64,000 nt of DNA from Fonsecaea monophora (lineage: Eukaryota; Ascomycota; Eurotiomycetes; Chaetothyriales; Herpotrichiellaceae): contig NW_019173936.1 in assembly GCF_001642475.1 (NCBI RefSeq), positions 186,001 to 250,000 of the forward strand, given 5' to 3'. Below are positions 46,321 through 57,860 of this stretch, in pieces. A program made the translations under genes and the position numbers. The number at the start of each line of letters is the position of its first letter. The stretch's first letter is position 1. Under the pieces are notes generated by a model, which searched no databases, was not told where the DNA came from, and worked only from the letters and a program-made list of their open reading frames with translations.

Positions 46321-46833
46321 CTTCTTAGAACCAAGTATACCTAGTGTTTGACTACTGGTTACGATGAAGGTACTTGAATCTCAAAAAAAACGTCCCCTTT
46401 CCTCGCTCGCTCTACCAACATTTTCGGATCCACGGCCACAGCCATCGATGGCTCGGTTCTCCTGTCATGCGTCAAGTTCTTCCAGATCCACCCCTCCACC
46501 TACTCTTGGTGTCGTTCGACGCCTCGCTAACGTTATACCCATTTTGTTCGGCGAATTCGGACGGCAACTTTTGGCTGGCCAGAGACGACAAGAGGTGGAG
46601 TCGCGAATTCCTCGGCAGGCTGGCAAGCTGACCATTGGGAAGGCGATTGACGCCCTGAGGCTCAGGGTCTATTCAATCACAATGATTGATATCACATGCC
46701 GTGAGTGGCAAATCATCTCATTGTCCCCCGCCAATCCACCTTTTCCCCGCCTCCATGCTCGTCTCCTACAACAGCTCCAACCTTGAAAATCGCCGCTTTG
46801 GCCTGTGTATGGAGTAATTGACTTGAACTCAGG
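46321..46833. promoter_or_regulatory. Divergent promoter of flavin monooxygenase and regulator genes
   Basis: 513 bp between the flavin monooxygenase (-) and Zn2Cys6 gene (+). Regulators of this class often bind CGG-type half sites. Scattered CGG/CCG words occur (46427-46435, 46559-46563) but no clear inverted pair stands out. Confidence 0.4.
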
Positions 46834-49765
46834 ATGTACCAGTCAGTCCAGATGGCGTCCATCATGTCCACTGAGCCACTGCCGCTCTCTTCTCCCGCTC
46901 CTCGACCGCAACGGAATGACAATGTGAGGCCGAAACGTGTTGTGGCCTGCAATTATTGCAGAGCCAAGAAGATTCGGTGTATGTCCCTCCCCTTCTCCGC
47001 TACGGGCTGAGAGTCACATGCTTATAACCCGCTTCAAGGCAATGGGGACGGTGGTGGCCCTTGTACAAACTGTCTCGATCGCGGCCAGCACTGTACCTCG
47101 ACAACACCTCGTCGATGGCGATCCAGGGACGGAGGCAGGGACAACAAAGATCTAGTAGAGAGGCTGGAGCAGCTGGAGGCGCTTCTCAAGCAACAGGCTT
47201 ATGCTGTAGGTCGTCAGCCCGTCTACGGACCCCTTTGTCGCCAGAGTCGCCCCTAATCTAGCTCAGCCTACCTCTACTACAAATCACATCCCGGCGCAGA
47301 CTTCCCCAGCTGCTTTAGACAGTGACTCGTCTAGATTTACGGGGAGAGATGACCGAGATCCCTTGAGCTCAGTGCTCCCTGCACCCTCGTCCTCTTCGCT
47401 GACGACCGACGGGGTCGAGACTCAGAGCTCGTCATGCTTTCCGTTGGCTCAGCCGTACAAGACGCATAACCCTCCGGCAAGTATGAATTCGATAGCCTTG
47501 ATACCCCCCAAACCTCCCGCCTTTGCAGACAACACCTCAACGCTAGAGTGGAGTTCAGGGTACCAGCCGACCCCCTCCGACAGCGCCGCCCCCGCGACCC
47601 TTGCAGAGAACAGCCCTGAACAGATCCGAGAGAGGAGCAGTATCTCGTCGAGTGAGACGGTAGGTGTTCTCTGAGAACTTTGTATTCGGATCGGCTGACA
47701 GAGACTTTCCAAAGTCAAACTGGGAATATCATGGTATGTCCCAACTCCTCACACACCTCTTGCACGGGTGCTCAGTAGTTTCATCATAGGCCCCAGATCA
47801 TTCTTGTCTATTTGTTCGAGACCCGGAATGCAATGGGTCGCTAGCAAGACAGGCAGCTCGATTTTCGACGACACAGCCAGGACATTTACAACCTACATCA
47901 CCCGCCGGCTGAAAATCGAGAAGAACCTGTCCAAGGAACGAAAGCCCGAGCCAGATCAAGAGATTGCCTGGAGGTATACTCGAGGTAACGACTCCGAACG
48001 GCCGTGATCATCTGTAGTGTCACCAGGTCTGACCCTTTTCTAGCATTCTTTGACGAGGCCCTCGAATCTTCTCTCGGCATCGTGCACCGCCCTTGGTTTG
48101 AGGCGCAGCTTAGGGCATATTTCGACGGAGCCGTGACAGATACCGATCCCACCTGGTATGCGCTCCGCAACGCAGTCTACGCTTCGGGATGTCGAATCGA
48201 GCTCTCCAAAACCAGCACCTTCCAAGAGGCCAACCAGTCGGCGTGGGGTTATTTTGAAAATGCGCTGTCGGTGCAGACCGAAATGTTGTATTTCCGAACG
48301 TCGATTGTCGGTGTGCAAGCTCTGACGCTGATGGTAAGGACGGCGATCGGAGAGCAATGTATCACGAGCTGACGAACCCACACCAGGCCTACTTTACCCA
48401 AAATATCGCCTGTCCGTGTCTTGAATACGTGCTCTGCGGTATCGCGGTACGACTTGGGATCGCCAAAGGACTGCATCGACAAGCTGTCGCCTCGTGGAAT
48501 CTGACCGAATATGAAAATTCGCTGAGGAGTTGTTTGTTCTGGGCCATATATTGCTTGGAGAAGCAGATTGTGTGTCAATCCGGACGCCATTCGGTAGGTC
48601 TAACCTTGAGCAAAGGGTGTCAGAGTGGAACGGTGATGCTGACCTTGTCTGAGCTGATCGACGACGACGACGTCAGCTGTCAAGTACCAACGTCCGCCCC
48701 TCCCGACAGCTCTGTCAACATCGAGTACTGCAATACATTGATCCGGCTGGCGCGACTTTCGTCTGTGGTCTCTAAACGACTGTCGACAGTTCAGGCCTTT
48801 CAGCAGGGCGGCGCGGCGTTGGTGAGATCCGTCGCAGAGCTGGACGAGCAGCTCAACATGTTGAAGCGCACCATCGACCCGGTCATATGTCGGCCCAGTT
48901 CTCCCAGTCCGAGCCATTTACCACCGGGAATGACGATGCAGCAGGTCATGTATCTCCGTGGCGCTCTCCAGAGCATCACTCTCGATATTCACACCGCTTT
49001 GACCTATCCCTGGAGTCGGAGTATCTGTGGTATGACACCTGATGCTGCGTTGCGGGACCAGCTCGAGACATCAACCCAGATTGTGGCCGAGACGTGTCGC
49101 CAGGCGATCCTGGCGACCGAACACATACGATTTGATGCAAGCACGCCCGTTCCGTGAGTATCTCGCCGGTTTTTCACTTCGACACTCACTGACGCATCTA
49201 GATTGAGCTTTTTCGGACCCATGTATGCGTTGATCAATCTTTTCATCTACATCCTGCAAAACCCCAACCGATACGGCATCCAGTCAGATCTCGCGCTGAT
49301 GGAGGTCGGTGCGGGATACTTTGCACGGGTGAAATTCGCGACGGCGTCTGAAATCTCCATCAGCTTTGCACGCGAGATCGCCACGCTCGCCCGCGAAGCC
49401 ACGGAAAGAGCACACAGGCTACACCCAAGCAGTACTGTCAGTGGTGGCTACGACCAGGACTTGACCTATCTGCCGCAAAAGCTGTCGGAGAACGAGGCTG
49501 TGCCGGGCCAATACCTGGCTATTGAAGACCAGCCGTTGAATGATCAGACCATGGTAAGTATTCCTTCTCTCGTGTCCGCGCGCATGTGTGGGGTTTGGTT
49601 AGGGTTGTCATCTCGGCGATTGCTTGGATGTTTACTGATGCTCCTGATCTGTCTTAGGACGATATGGGCACACTGTTCGACCTCGAGCTGGAAAACTGGA
49701 GCACGTTCCTGTCGACAGACTTTCAGGGTGCCGTGGCAGGTTCCTCCATTGGACCTCGTTATTAG
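46834..49765 (+). CDS. Zn2Cys6 transcription factor, probable cluster regulator
   Basis: Nuclear binuclear-cluster activator or repressor, ~795 aa. Ten exons: 46834-46978, 47039-~47212, ~47262-47659, 47714-47732, 47790-47984, 48044-48333, 48387-48593, 48654-49153, 49202-49553 and 49658-49765. The Zn cluster C-N-Y-C-R-A-K-K-I-R-C then C-T-N-C-L-D-R-G-Q-H-C (C-X2-C-X6-C-X7-C-X2-C-X6-C) is at residues ~40-70, split by intron 1 in a Cys codon. A coiled coil follows (LVERLEQLEALLKQQ), then a Ser/Thr/Pro-rich linker and the fungal-specific middle homology region (FFDEALESSLGIVHRPWF, LGIAKGLHRQAV, CLFWAIYCLEKQI, DDDDVSCQVP). The exact borders of intron 2 are uncertain by a few bases. An alternative start in frame is 46852. 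Its position between P450 and flavin-monooxygenase genes suggests local regulation. Confidence 0.88.
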
Positions 49766-51220
49766 CATCGTGGAATGCCGACAAAACGACCCCTCACCTT
49801 GACTGCAGTAGTACCTGCTGTACCCAGTACTCCCTCGAGCATAGGTTGCCGATGACCCGAGGCACCCACCCGGCACACTGACGCCGAGCCCGAACGAAAG
49901 CAGTCGGTATACAAACACTCTTGCCTTTGGTACAGCCCCTCTCACGATGGGGTTCCACTCAACCAGCCTGTATTTGTAAACGAACAGCAAGCAGATCAGT
50001 CGAGCCGCCAAGGTACAGGTGCAACCCCGGCTGGGGCCGCCCCGCAAATAGAAGAGAGGGTATTAGCTGTGACATACAAGAATGTCGGTATGCCTAGGCG
50101 CCTCCCTAGGCGAGGGATGGAGCCCACCAGACATCGCGGGGTGGTATTTGCTGGCAACTTAGTCGTGGTGGTCGATGCGATGTGATGCCCTCTCCATTGC
50201 TGACTCTAGGCATTGGCGCGATGGTGTTCTCAGGTCTGGCCAACTTGACGCTCATCTTGGTCATGTCGAAGTCGGATCTATGCGTCTGTCTGTCTTGGTA
50301 TGATTCCAGTGTGACACTTCAACCTAGCCACCTAAGAAGTTGGCCACTCGGACAAGGCCATCGTTGATAGTGTCTTCCCACTGTTGTATCAGTATCTTTT
50401 CCTCCCGGTAATGTTGGGAGGTGCAGAGACATTTGGTTCGTTTCGCTTGGTTGAACTGGACGACCACGAACAAGGTTCAAAGAGAGGACTGCTGGCTAGC
50501 GTCTGTGGAAACATGAGTGTCATTTCATGAAGACGTCGCTGCTGGTCGACCGGCCTTGCCCACGTTAAGCAGCACCTGTCTTTGTTGTGTCGTTACCCCT
50601 GCCCATGCTGTAACTGGGGGCTCGTCTGATCGAGTCAGAGACATACCCAAATGCCATCCATGTCTTTTTCTCGGCCCTGCAAGCTAGGGCTTGTCGTAGA
50701 TGGGGAATAATGAAGGTGGCTAGTTAGTAGTCAAGATTCATCCAACAGGTAAAATACTGACGGGTAACGATGCCCGACCCCGAAGAACGAGTCCACGACT
50801 TGGATGTTGTTCGGCCCGACTGAAGGGCCCTTTCTTTGTTTCGTGGCCACATGGAAACCCGGGGAGTGTGGAGGTGTAGTGCCCCCAGGTGCCCGGATGA
50901 AGAATAATGCATCATGACATGACCTGCCACCACTGCATGACCTGCATGACCCTTGCTTTTTCCCACAGGAATTGTTGGTACCTTGTACGTATTTTACATG
51001 GGCACAAAATCAGGGTCCAAACACCTCATCGGCCCAGCCACACCAGTCAAGGTAGAAAATTAATTTGAAACTCTTATAATATCAAGTTCTTGAAGAGAGA
51101 GAGACACACACATACGCACAAAAGAGAGGAGGACAACAAAGAACAACACAAGCCCGACCTCTACCAGCTACCATCCTTGTTACCACCCTCCAACCTGCAC
51201 CTGCAACTAGAGCCTTCACA
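49766..51220. other. Intergenic region
   Basis: 1.45 kb between the regulator and P450 copy 2 (both +). CCTAGGCG occurs twice within 20 bp near 50093-50113. No supported gene. The last ~150 bp is an A-rich leader with GAGA and CACA runs. Confidence 0.5.
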
Positions 51221-53391
51221 ATGGTTCAGCTCTCCTCCTCCTCCTACACCCCATTTTCCCTGGTGGTCCTCCCCCTCCTGGCCATCGCGGCTTTCTTGCT
51301 CATCAAACTCTCAAAAGTCGGTCGGCGGGCTCCAGGCTTGCCTCCTGGACCACCGACCATCCCAATCCTGGGGAATCTGCATTTGGTGAGTGGCAAACAG
51401 TCTTTCTCGGGTTGTTTCTTTGCGCTGATCAAAACGATCGTAGATGCCGACCAAAAATCCACATATTCAATTCCAAAAGTGGGCTCAGGAGTATGGGTGA
51501 GTCGAGTCGAGTCAAGTCTCATACGATGGTCTTTGCTGGCAACATGGGCGAGAACGGGGAATTTGGTGTTGGCTCCAGTTTATCTTCCTAGTTGTCCTCT
51601 CGTCTTCTAACGACGACTTCTCTGTCGACAGACCCATCTACTCCCTTATCCTCGGGACAAAGACGATGATCGTGCTGTCTTCCGACCAGGCGGTCAAGGA
51701 CTTGCTGGATAAGCGGAGTGGCATTTACTCGGATCGACCTGACATGTTTATCGGCCAGAAGATTGCCAGCGGGAATCTGCGGCTCGTCGTCATGGTAGGC
51801 ATGGCACTATGCTAGAATCAACGTGAACGGGATTTTGATTCAATCTGCAGAGATATGGCGATACGTGGCGCATGATTCATCGGATCGTCCACAACATCCT
51901 CAACATCAAGGCTGCCGTCACCTACGTGCCTTACCAAGACCTGGAGAACAAGGTGCTGATGGACGGCCTGCTGGACACCCCCGAAGAGTTCCTGAACCAT
52001 ATTCGCCGTTTCAGCTACTCGCTGGCCACGCAGATGATTTTCGGCTTCCGATGTCCAGATATCAAGGACCGACATCTCCAGCAACTATTCTGGGTACGTA
52101 TGCCTCAGTTTGCTCCTTAGTTCGCTGGGCCTCCGTGTGGAAAAGCTGACTCCCTTTGCGATGACCAGAGCTTTGAGCGTTGGGGAGAGCTGGCCGGTAG
52201 CGCCAGTGCGCAGATCGTCGACCTCTTTCCCATCCTACAAAAACTCCCAAAAGCTCTGGCGCCGAACGTCAGGTATGCGGAGAAATTGCACAAGATTGAA
52301 AAAGATCTCTATCTGGGCCATTGGATGCGGGCGAAACGGGGACTCGAGAATGGTACTGGTCTGGTAAGTCTACACTACACAATTCTCTCCCACATCATAT
52401 CACGTCCGATAACGACCGAGGTACTATTCAAGGGTGAGTTGCTGACAGTGCCTCGACTTAGCCATGCTTTTGCAACGACGTGCTCCGCATCCAGCAGAAG
52501 GAAGGGTTCTCCGACGACGCCGCATGCTACATGAGCGGCTCGCTCCTCGAAGCGGGTTCGGACACCACATCGTCGACTCTATACGGGTTCATCCAGGCTA
52601 TGATCATATGGCCCGATGTACAGAAAAAGGCGCAAGAAGAGATCGATCGCGTTGTGGGAGACCACCGTCTACCGACGATGGACGACTACGACCAGCTCCC
52701 CTATATTCGAAGCTGCATCAAGGAGAGTTTGAGGTGGATGCCGACAATCATTCTCGGAGTACCTCATGCGGTCATGAGGGATGATACGTATGGTCCTTAT
52801 ACCATTCCAAAGGGTGCATCGGTTATCAATAATGTCTGGTGTGTGCTCTTTCTTCTTCTCGGCCCCTGATACGGAAATACTTTGTCTCCAAGGCTAGCTA
52901 CTAACCATTCTTTCCCCACTGGTAGGTCAATCCACATGGATCCCAAGAGAAGCCCGGAACCCCGTCGCTTCAACCCGGACCGCTTCAAAGACGACCACAC
53001 CACCTTGTACCAATCGGCAAATGGCGACCCTGCCAAACGGGACAACTTCAACTTTGGCGCAGGCCGCCGCCTCTGCCAGGGGATCCATATCGCCGAGCGG
53101 TCGCTATTCCTCGGCATCTCCCGCCTTCTCTGGGGCTTCGAGCTCTCCAAGCCGCTAGACAAGAACGGCGTGCCCATCACGCCCGACATCGACGACCTCG
53201 TGGGCGGGATCACCGTGCAACCGCGAGACTATCAGGCCGTCTTCAAGCCGCGGTCTCCCGAGAAGGTCAAGATTATCCGTGACGCCGCCCGCGAGGCTCA
53301 GAGCTTGCTCGACCCCGAGACGAAACAGTGGAGAAAAGTGCCTGAGGGGATGGCGCTGAGTACGTGGATGCCGGAGAAGGTTGAGGTGTAG
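51221..53391 (+). CDS. Cytochrome P450 monooxygenase (copy 2)
   Basis: Microsomal class II P450, 553 aa. Exons 51221-51385, 51444-51496, 51632-51794, 51851-52093, 52169-52363, 52462-52838 and 52926-53391. Anchor FSLVVLPLLAIAAFLLIKL, hinge LPPGPPTIPILGN, I-helix A-G-S-D-T-T, K-helix E-S-L-R, P-R-R-F-N-P-D-R and haem loop F-N-F-G-A-G-R-R-L-C-Q-G. Exons 2, 3, 5 and 6 are exactly as long (53, 163, 195, 377 bp) as in the P450 at 41526-43653, and long blocks are identical. The two are therefore paralogues by duplication, in opposite orientation with the flavin monooxygenase and regulator between them. Anchor, exon 4 and substrate-recognition regions differ, which suggests different substrates or successive steps. 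Confidence 0.94.
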
Positions 53392-54548
53392 TGGTTGGTG
53401 GTTCTGGATCGATGGAGTTTAGGGAGAACCAAGGTCTACAGAGCTATACGCCAAAGTAATCGCCTAGGAGATGCTTGAAGGGAGCAAAAGTGTGCGATAC
53501 TGGGCAAAGTTGTCTTTCATCTTGAGGCCCAAGGCTGGACTCCTGGCGACTGAGTCCACATGTCGTGTCGGAGAAATGTTGATCCGGTATATCTAACTCC
53601 GTACCTCGAGGTTGTTACTTGACCCCTCCAGCATTTTCATCTTCTTCTCATAATTTAGAAGGACATTCCTTGCAAAGTCAATCTCTCTTGTGGACTGCCA
53701 TGTTCAAAACACTCGGCGCACATTTTTCAACAGCTTACAGTAGATCTTTGACGATCTGTGTTCAGCATTCCCTTGGCCTGGCTTGACCCCTGAAATCTCA
53801 ATCCTGAAATTCCGTGGCCCCCAGCATTCCACGGACGAGGCAAACATCTCCTCTTCCATGGCGAAACGTCACTGTCGAGCTTGGCTTGCTGCGTAGATGG
53901 ATCTTTGCTATGACTCATTCCTTTGTTTGAGTGTCTGTGAGGGGGGCTGTTTTGGCTATCCTGAAATGAAATGAAATGGGACGAACTGAACTCTTGGACT
54001 TGGCCAGGGTCACTATCTCTGGCTGTCAACAACACCGGGATTTAAACTTACCACGATTACATCCACCGCTGGCTATATACCAGCTCTTGGCAACATATCC
54101 TGGAATGGTCTGAAGATGGCCATGGCTAGAACCTCAACCACAGTTAGAGGAAGAAGTCTACACCGACATGCTTGTCAGTATCTATTCACGTTGTTATACC
54201 CAATGCTATTAGACTGTCGACGCGTATGGTGGGACGCAACACGCATTGAATGCGAAACGCGGCCCTGGCACAGATCTTGTACACCACCATCTACATTCCA
54301 CAGTCTGGTTAGAGCAGAGCCGCCGTGCATGCTGCCATTCGGGACAAATGCCTCCCGCAATGACGATTCCTCCTAGTTCACAGGCCACCATGTGGTCAAT
54401 GTCCACGGGAAGTCCTGTCAGAGCTTCATTCCTTCCCAGCGAGCTCCATGGATATAAATTGGACATGCTGCGCGACTACATCTTCTTTCCCCTTCATTCG
54501 GTTCTTTACTCATTTCACCGCTAAAAAAAAGTCCGGCACAACGCTAAA
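53392..54548. other. Intergenic region
   Basis: No supported gene. An AACTCCGTACCTCG word lies near 53596-53609. Confidence 0.5.
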
Positions 54549-55890
54549 ATGCACTCCCTCTCCCAGTCCTTCGCTGTTTTGACCGCTGTGATCCCCCTTG
54601 TCCTGGGCCAGGGGGCTACTGAAGTAACCACGTCTACCCTGGAACGGACTTTCACGGCCTATGCAACCTCTCAACCCGCGAGCGTGTCTACTATCCACGT
54701 CACCAAAATCCTCGACACGACTACTCTAACAAGCACGTCGAGGGTGACCACAACGAGCCCCATTCGATTCACAACCGTCGTTCCTTATACTTACTTGTCG
54801 ACTGTCAACGTGACAAGCACTTATCGGGCAACGTAAGTTGGCTCTCTCACTAACAAATACTCAGGCTGACTGGGTACAGAACCGATGTCTTCACCAGCAC
54901 TTCCACCAGCACCGAGTATGACATACAGAACCGCACGTCCACCTCGTATATCAACGTCACGGCGACCGCAAACACTACGGTTATGACCGAGAGTCTTGTC
55001 ACCGTGCCCACTCCGAGTAGTTTTGTCCCTGTAGAAGAGTCTTCGGGGGATGAGGACTACGATGGGACCGTCAGGCGAAGTGACACAGAGGCCGAGACAG
55101 ACATTCTCCTACCCCGTCAAGGACTCACTCCGACACCTGATACCTCTTATATCTCTCTCATCTCCATTGTGACGCGATTGGTTCCGCGAACGACTTCGAC
55201 GGTGTTTGTGACGTTGACCAAAACAAGCACGCAACGGCCGCCGCGGACCGTGACCGAGTCGACGACCATTGCTGTGACCAGCACTGTGGGCGTTCCTGAT
55301 GTCCCCGTGAGCTCTGTACGTCTTTTTACATCCCCCTGGCATATTTCCTGCGACATTGACTGATTTACACATAGACTGTGATCGTGACGGCCGCTACCAC
55401 CGTGAACTTGACGCAGACCATCACCGTCCCGGCCGAAACGACCGTGTCAACCGTCACCAACACTCAATACAACTACACGGCCGTGCGGAGCACGTACCTC
55501 GCGTGCGCGACCGACAACCTCCTAGGCCCCCGCATCCAGGACGGCAGCTACATCAACAACGTGGTGGACAACGTGCGGGCCAACGTCGGCACGGGCACCA
55601 ACGCGACCTCGAGCTACGAGTGCTGCACCATCTGCCAGGACGTCGTCGACGGCTTTTGCGACTTTGCCTACTTTGACACGCAGACCAGCGCCGAGGGTGG
55701 GAACTGCGTGCTGTACAAGGCCAACGTGCCGAGGAGGGGCACCGCCACGTGTGCTCGTGCGCAGGCCGGGTTCTTCAACACAAACAGGCGTACGGCGAAT
55801 CGGTGGGTCGTCATGAACGGGCCGTGTGGGCAGTTGGTGCATGGGAATCCGAGCCGGGCGGCCTCGACTACGGCTGCGGTGCCGACCTAG
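54549..55890 (+). CDS. Secreted Thr/Ser-rich cell-surface protein with Cys-rich C-domain
   Basis: Probable extracellular or wall protein, 411 aa. Exons 54549-54832, 54880-55315 and 55375-55890; introns 54833-54879 and 55316-55374. Signal peptide MHSLSQSFAVLTAVIPLVLG. Residues ~20-265 are dominated by Thr/Ser/Val repeats (TTTLTSTSRVTTTS, TVFVTLTKTSTQ) suited to heavy O-mannosylation, plus N-glycosylation sequons. A Cys-rich C-terminal domain (~residues 275-400) begins YLACATDNLLGPRI and includes ECCTICQDVVDGFCDFAYFD, GNCVLYK and ATCARAQ. This spacing resembles the PAN/apple-like modules of fungal wall proteins, though that is a loose match. No GPI signal is seen at the end. Role unknown; no metabolic link to the neighbours is visible. 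Confidence 0.8.
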
Positions 55891-56496
55891 GCAGAGGTGC
55901 TACAACTATACACGAGAGGTGGTGGTGGTGGTGGTGGCGGCGGGTGTAAAGACGCGTGGCAACTAGACAAGTGCGCAGGATGGGAACAATACAGCTAGAG
56001 ATAGCGAAGTACTAGTAAGAGAAAAAGAGACAGATGAGAAAAGGTGATGTATAAAAGCAATGGAATGGAATGGATGCCGTCCGCGCTTTTCTCATAGGCG
56101 AATCAATCATGAGATGGTATTATTCCTCCTCCACCAGGATAGATGATTAGATATTCGTATCCGCGCAAGGCTGTCTTGGAATGAGGATCATATAGCCTCG
56201 ACATAATACAAAGGGCCATAACTATCCGTATATTGGGTAATAGTCTACCTCTTTTTGGTCTCTCCCTCCTACTGCTCTATCGAACCCTTTCCTCTCGCAC
56301 CCTGTTTCTGTCTCGGTATCTCTAGTCCTTTTCTGGTCCTTCGCTCTCTCTCCCTCCTCCCCTCCCTGTAGTGCTCACTATGTGCTCCTTATACCTAGGA
56401 CAAGGTCATTAGACAAAACTCTTGCATGAAGTCGCTCAAGCAGTCCTCGTATTAGACAATATCTTCATCTTCGTTGTCTCCCTCTCCATTGTATCT
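55891..56496. other. Convergent intergenic region
   Basis: No gene. Begins with a (GGT)n run at 55917-55941 just after the secreted-protein stop codon, and ends in C/T-rich sequence. Confidence 0.5.
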
Positions 56497-57660
56497 CTAC
56501 ACAAGATCCTCAGCAACCACACAAACAGCCTTCCCCCTGACCTCCCCTTTGTGAAGCAACTCAAACATCCTCGGCACCTCCTCCAAACCATGAAAGACCT
56601 GCGTCTCGGCCACGACGCCATGGCGCGCCACCGTCGCGAGCATCTCGTCCGCGACGGTCTTGCCGCCGTGCGCGGTGCCCTTGATGGTGACGTCGCGGAG
56701 GACAATGTCCTCGAACCGCACGGTCACCTCGGGCGGCTGCGCGGTCTGCACGACCGTGCCGTGCGAGCGGGTCATGGACGCGGCCAGCGCGGCGGACGAG
56801 GCGTGGTCGCTGACGTTGATGGTTGCGTCGACGCCCGCGCCGCCGGGTGTGATGGCGCGGACCTGCGCGAGGACCTTTTCCGAACCCGCGCGTGCGTCCA
56901 GGACGTGGTCGGCGCCGTATTTCCGCGCGACGGCGAGGGCCTCGTCGCGCGCCTCGACCGCCACGACCGTCAGGCCCGCCGCTTTGGCGAACTGGACGGC
57001 GAAATGGCCCAGGCCGCCGCCCGCGCCGACGATGCCGATCCATCTTCCCCCTCCCCCTCCCCCTTCCTCTCCCTCGCCCTCCGGCGCTTGTCGCTGCTGC
57101 GCGACGACCCCACTGACCTTCAAGGCGCGATAGACCGTGACGCCCGCACAGGCCAGCGGCGCGGCAGTGAGAAAGCCCACCTCGTCAGGCACTTTACAGC
57201 TCGACCGCGCATCGACGACGTGAAACTCGGCAAACGCCCCGTCCGTCACGACCCCCGTGGCCCCCTCGGCCGCGAAACAATACTGTCGCCAATCCCGCTC
57301 GAGCGGGGCCAGACAGTTCTCGCACTTCCCGCACCCCCGGAACGTGATCCCCGACATGACCCGGTCGCCGACCTTGAACTCCTCCTCTGGGACGGCGTCG
57401 CCGGTGGCGACCACCACGCCCGTCCCCTCGTGCGACAGCGTCATGGGCAGGCCGTTTCTCAGGGGCATGAACCCCGCTTGGACCATGAGGTCGGTGTGGC
57501 AGAGGCTGGCGACGGCGGTGCGGAGGAGGAGGTCGTGGGGCCCCAACTCGGAGGTGGAAGGGGTTTTGGTCGTTTGGACGACAGGCGCGGTGTTGAAGGC
57601 CGTGAGTTGCGCTGCGAGCATTTTTGGTGGTAGGGGGGTCGTGGTCGTGGTCGTTGACAT
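56497..57660 (-). CDS. Zinc-dependent medium-chain alcohol dehydrogenase
   Basis: NAD(P)-linked MDR-family alcohol dehydrogenase, intronless, 387 aa. Start at 57660 (MSTTTTTTPLPP); the open frame extends upstream but without family sequence. Catalytic zinc ligands: Cys in A-S-L-C-H-T-D, His-Glu in L-S-H-E-G-T-G, and Cys in the C-A-G-V-T-V-Y region. Structural zinc: G-C-G-K-C-E-N-C-L with a later Cys in WRQYC. Rossmann motif I-V-G-A-G-G-G-L-G-H-F-A. Just before the Rossmann strand is a Glu/Gly tract (about PEGEGEEGGGGGG) not usual in the family, probably a surface-loop expansion. Very high GC in the gene body. It is like yeast Adh1-type enzymes in layout. It may reduce or oxidise an intermediate of the nearby oxidative cluster, by proximity only. 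Confidence 0.9.
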   Translation of the reverse strand: MSTTTTTTPLPPKMLAAQLTAFNTAPVVQTTKTPSTSELGPHDLLLRTAVASLCHTDLMVQAGFMPLRNGLPMTLSHEGTGVVVATGDAVPEEEFKVGDRVMSGITFRGCGKCENCLAPLERDWRQYCFAAEGATGVVTDGAFAEFHVVDARSSCKVPDEVGFLTAAPLACAGVTVYRALKVSGVVAQQRQAPEGEGEEGGGGGGRWIGIVGAGGGLGHFAVQFAKAAGLTVVAVEARDEALAVARKYGADHVLDARAGSEKVLAQVRAITPGGAGVDATINVSDHASSAALAASMTRSHGTVVQTAQPPEVTVRFEDIVLRDVTIKGTAHGGKTVADEMLATVARHGVVAETQVFHGLEEVPRMFELLHKGEVRGKAVCVVAEDLV

Positions 57661-57860
57661 TATTAGGTGTGGTGAGGTGTAGTGAGGTGAGGTGATGTAA
57701 AGGTTAGCTGAGGTTAGGTATATATAACGAGATAAGGTGGTGAGGAGAGATGAGATGAGAGTCGATGAAGAGATTCGATAGGATAGAATGAGATGGCTGA
57801 TACAGCTGAGATGGCCGAGATGAGATGAAATGGTGTGATATAGATGGGATGAATACAAAA
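57661..57860. repeat. Imperfect GGTGA/GAGAT purine-rich repeat
   Basis: Repeated GGTGAGGTGTAGTGAG- and GATGAGATGAGA-like units directly before the ADH start codon. On the coding (minus) strand this is a pyrimidine-rich CTCACC/ATCTC leader, as often found upstream of strongly expressed fungal genes. Confidence 0.7.

Noticed and set aside
46364..46786. 140-codon plus frame in the divergent promoter of the flavin monooxygenase and regulator
   Set aside because: Overlaps shorter frames of similar quality, has no motif, and lies where both promoters are expected.
50182..50367. Hydrophobic 61-codon frame after the regulator (possible transporter fragment)
   Set aside because: One hydrophobic segment only, no conserved transporter motif, and stops in all frames around it.
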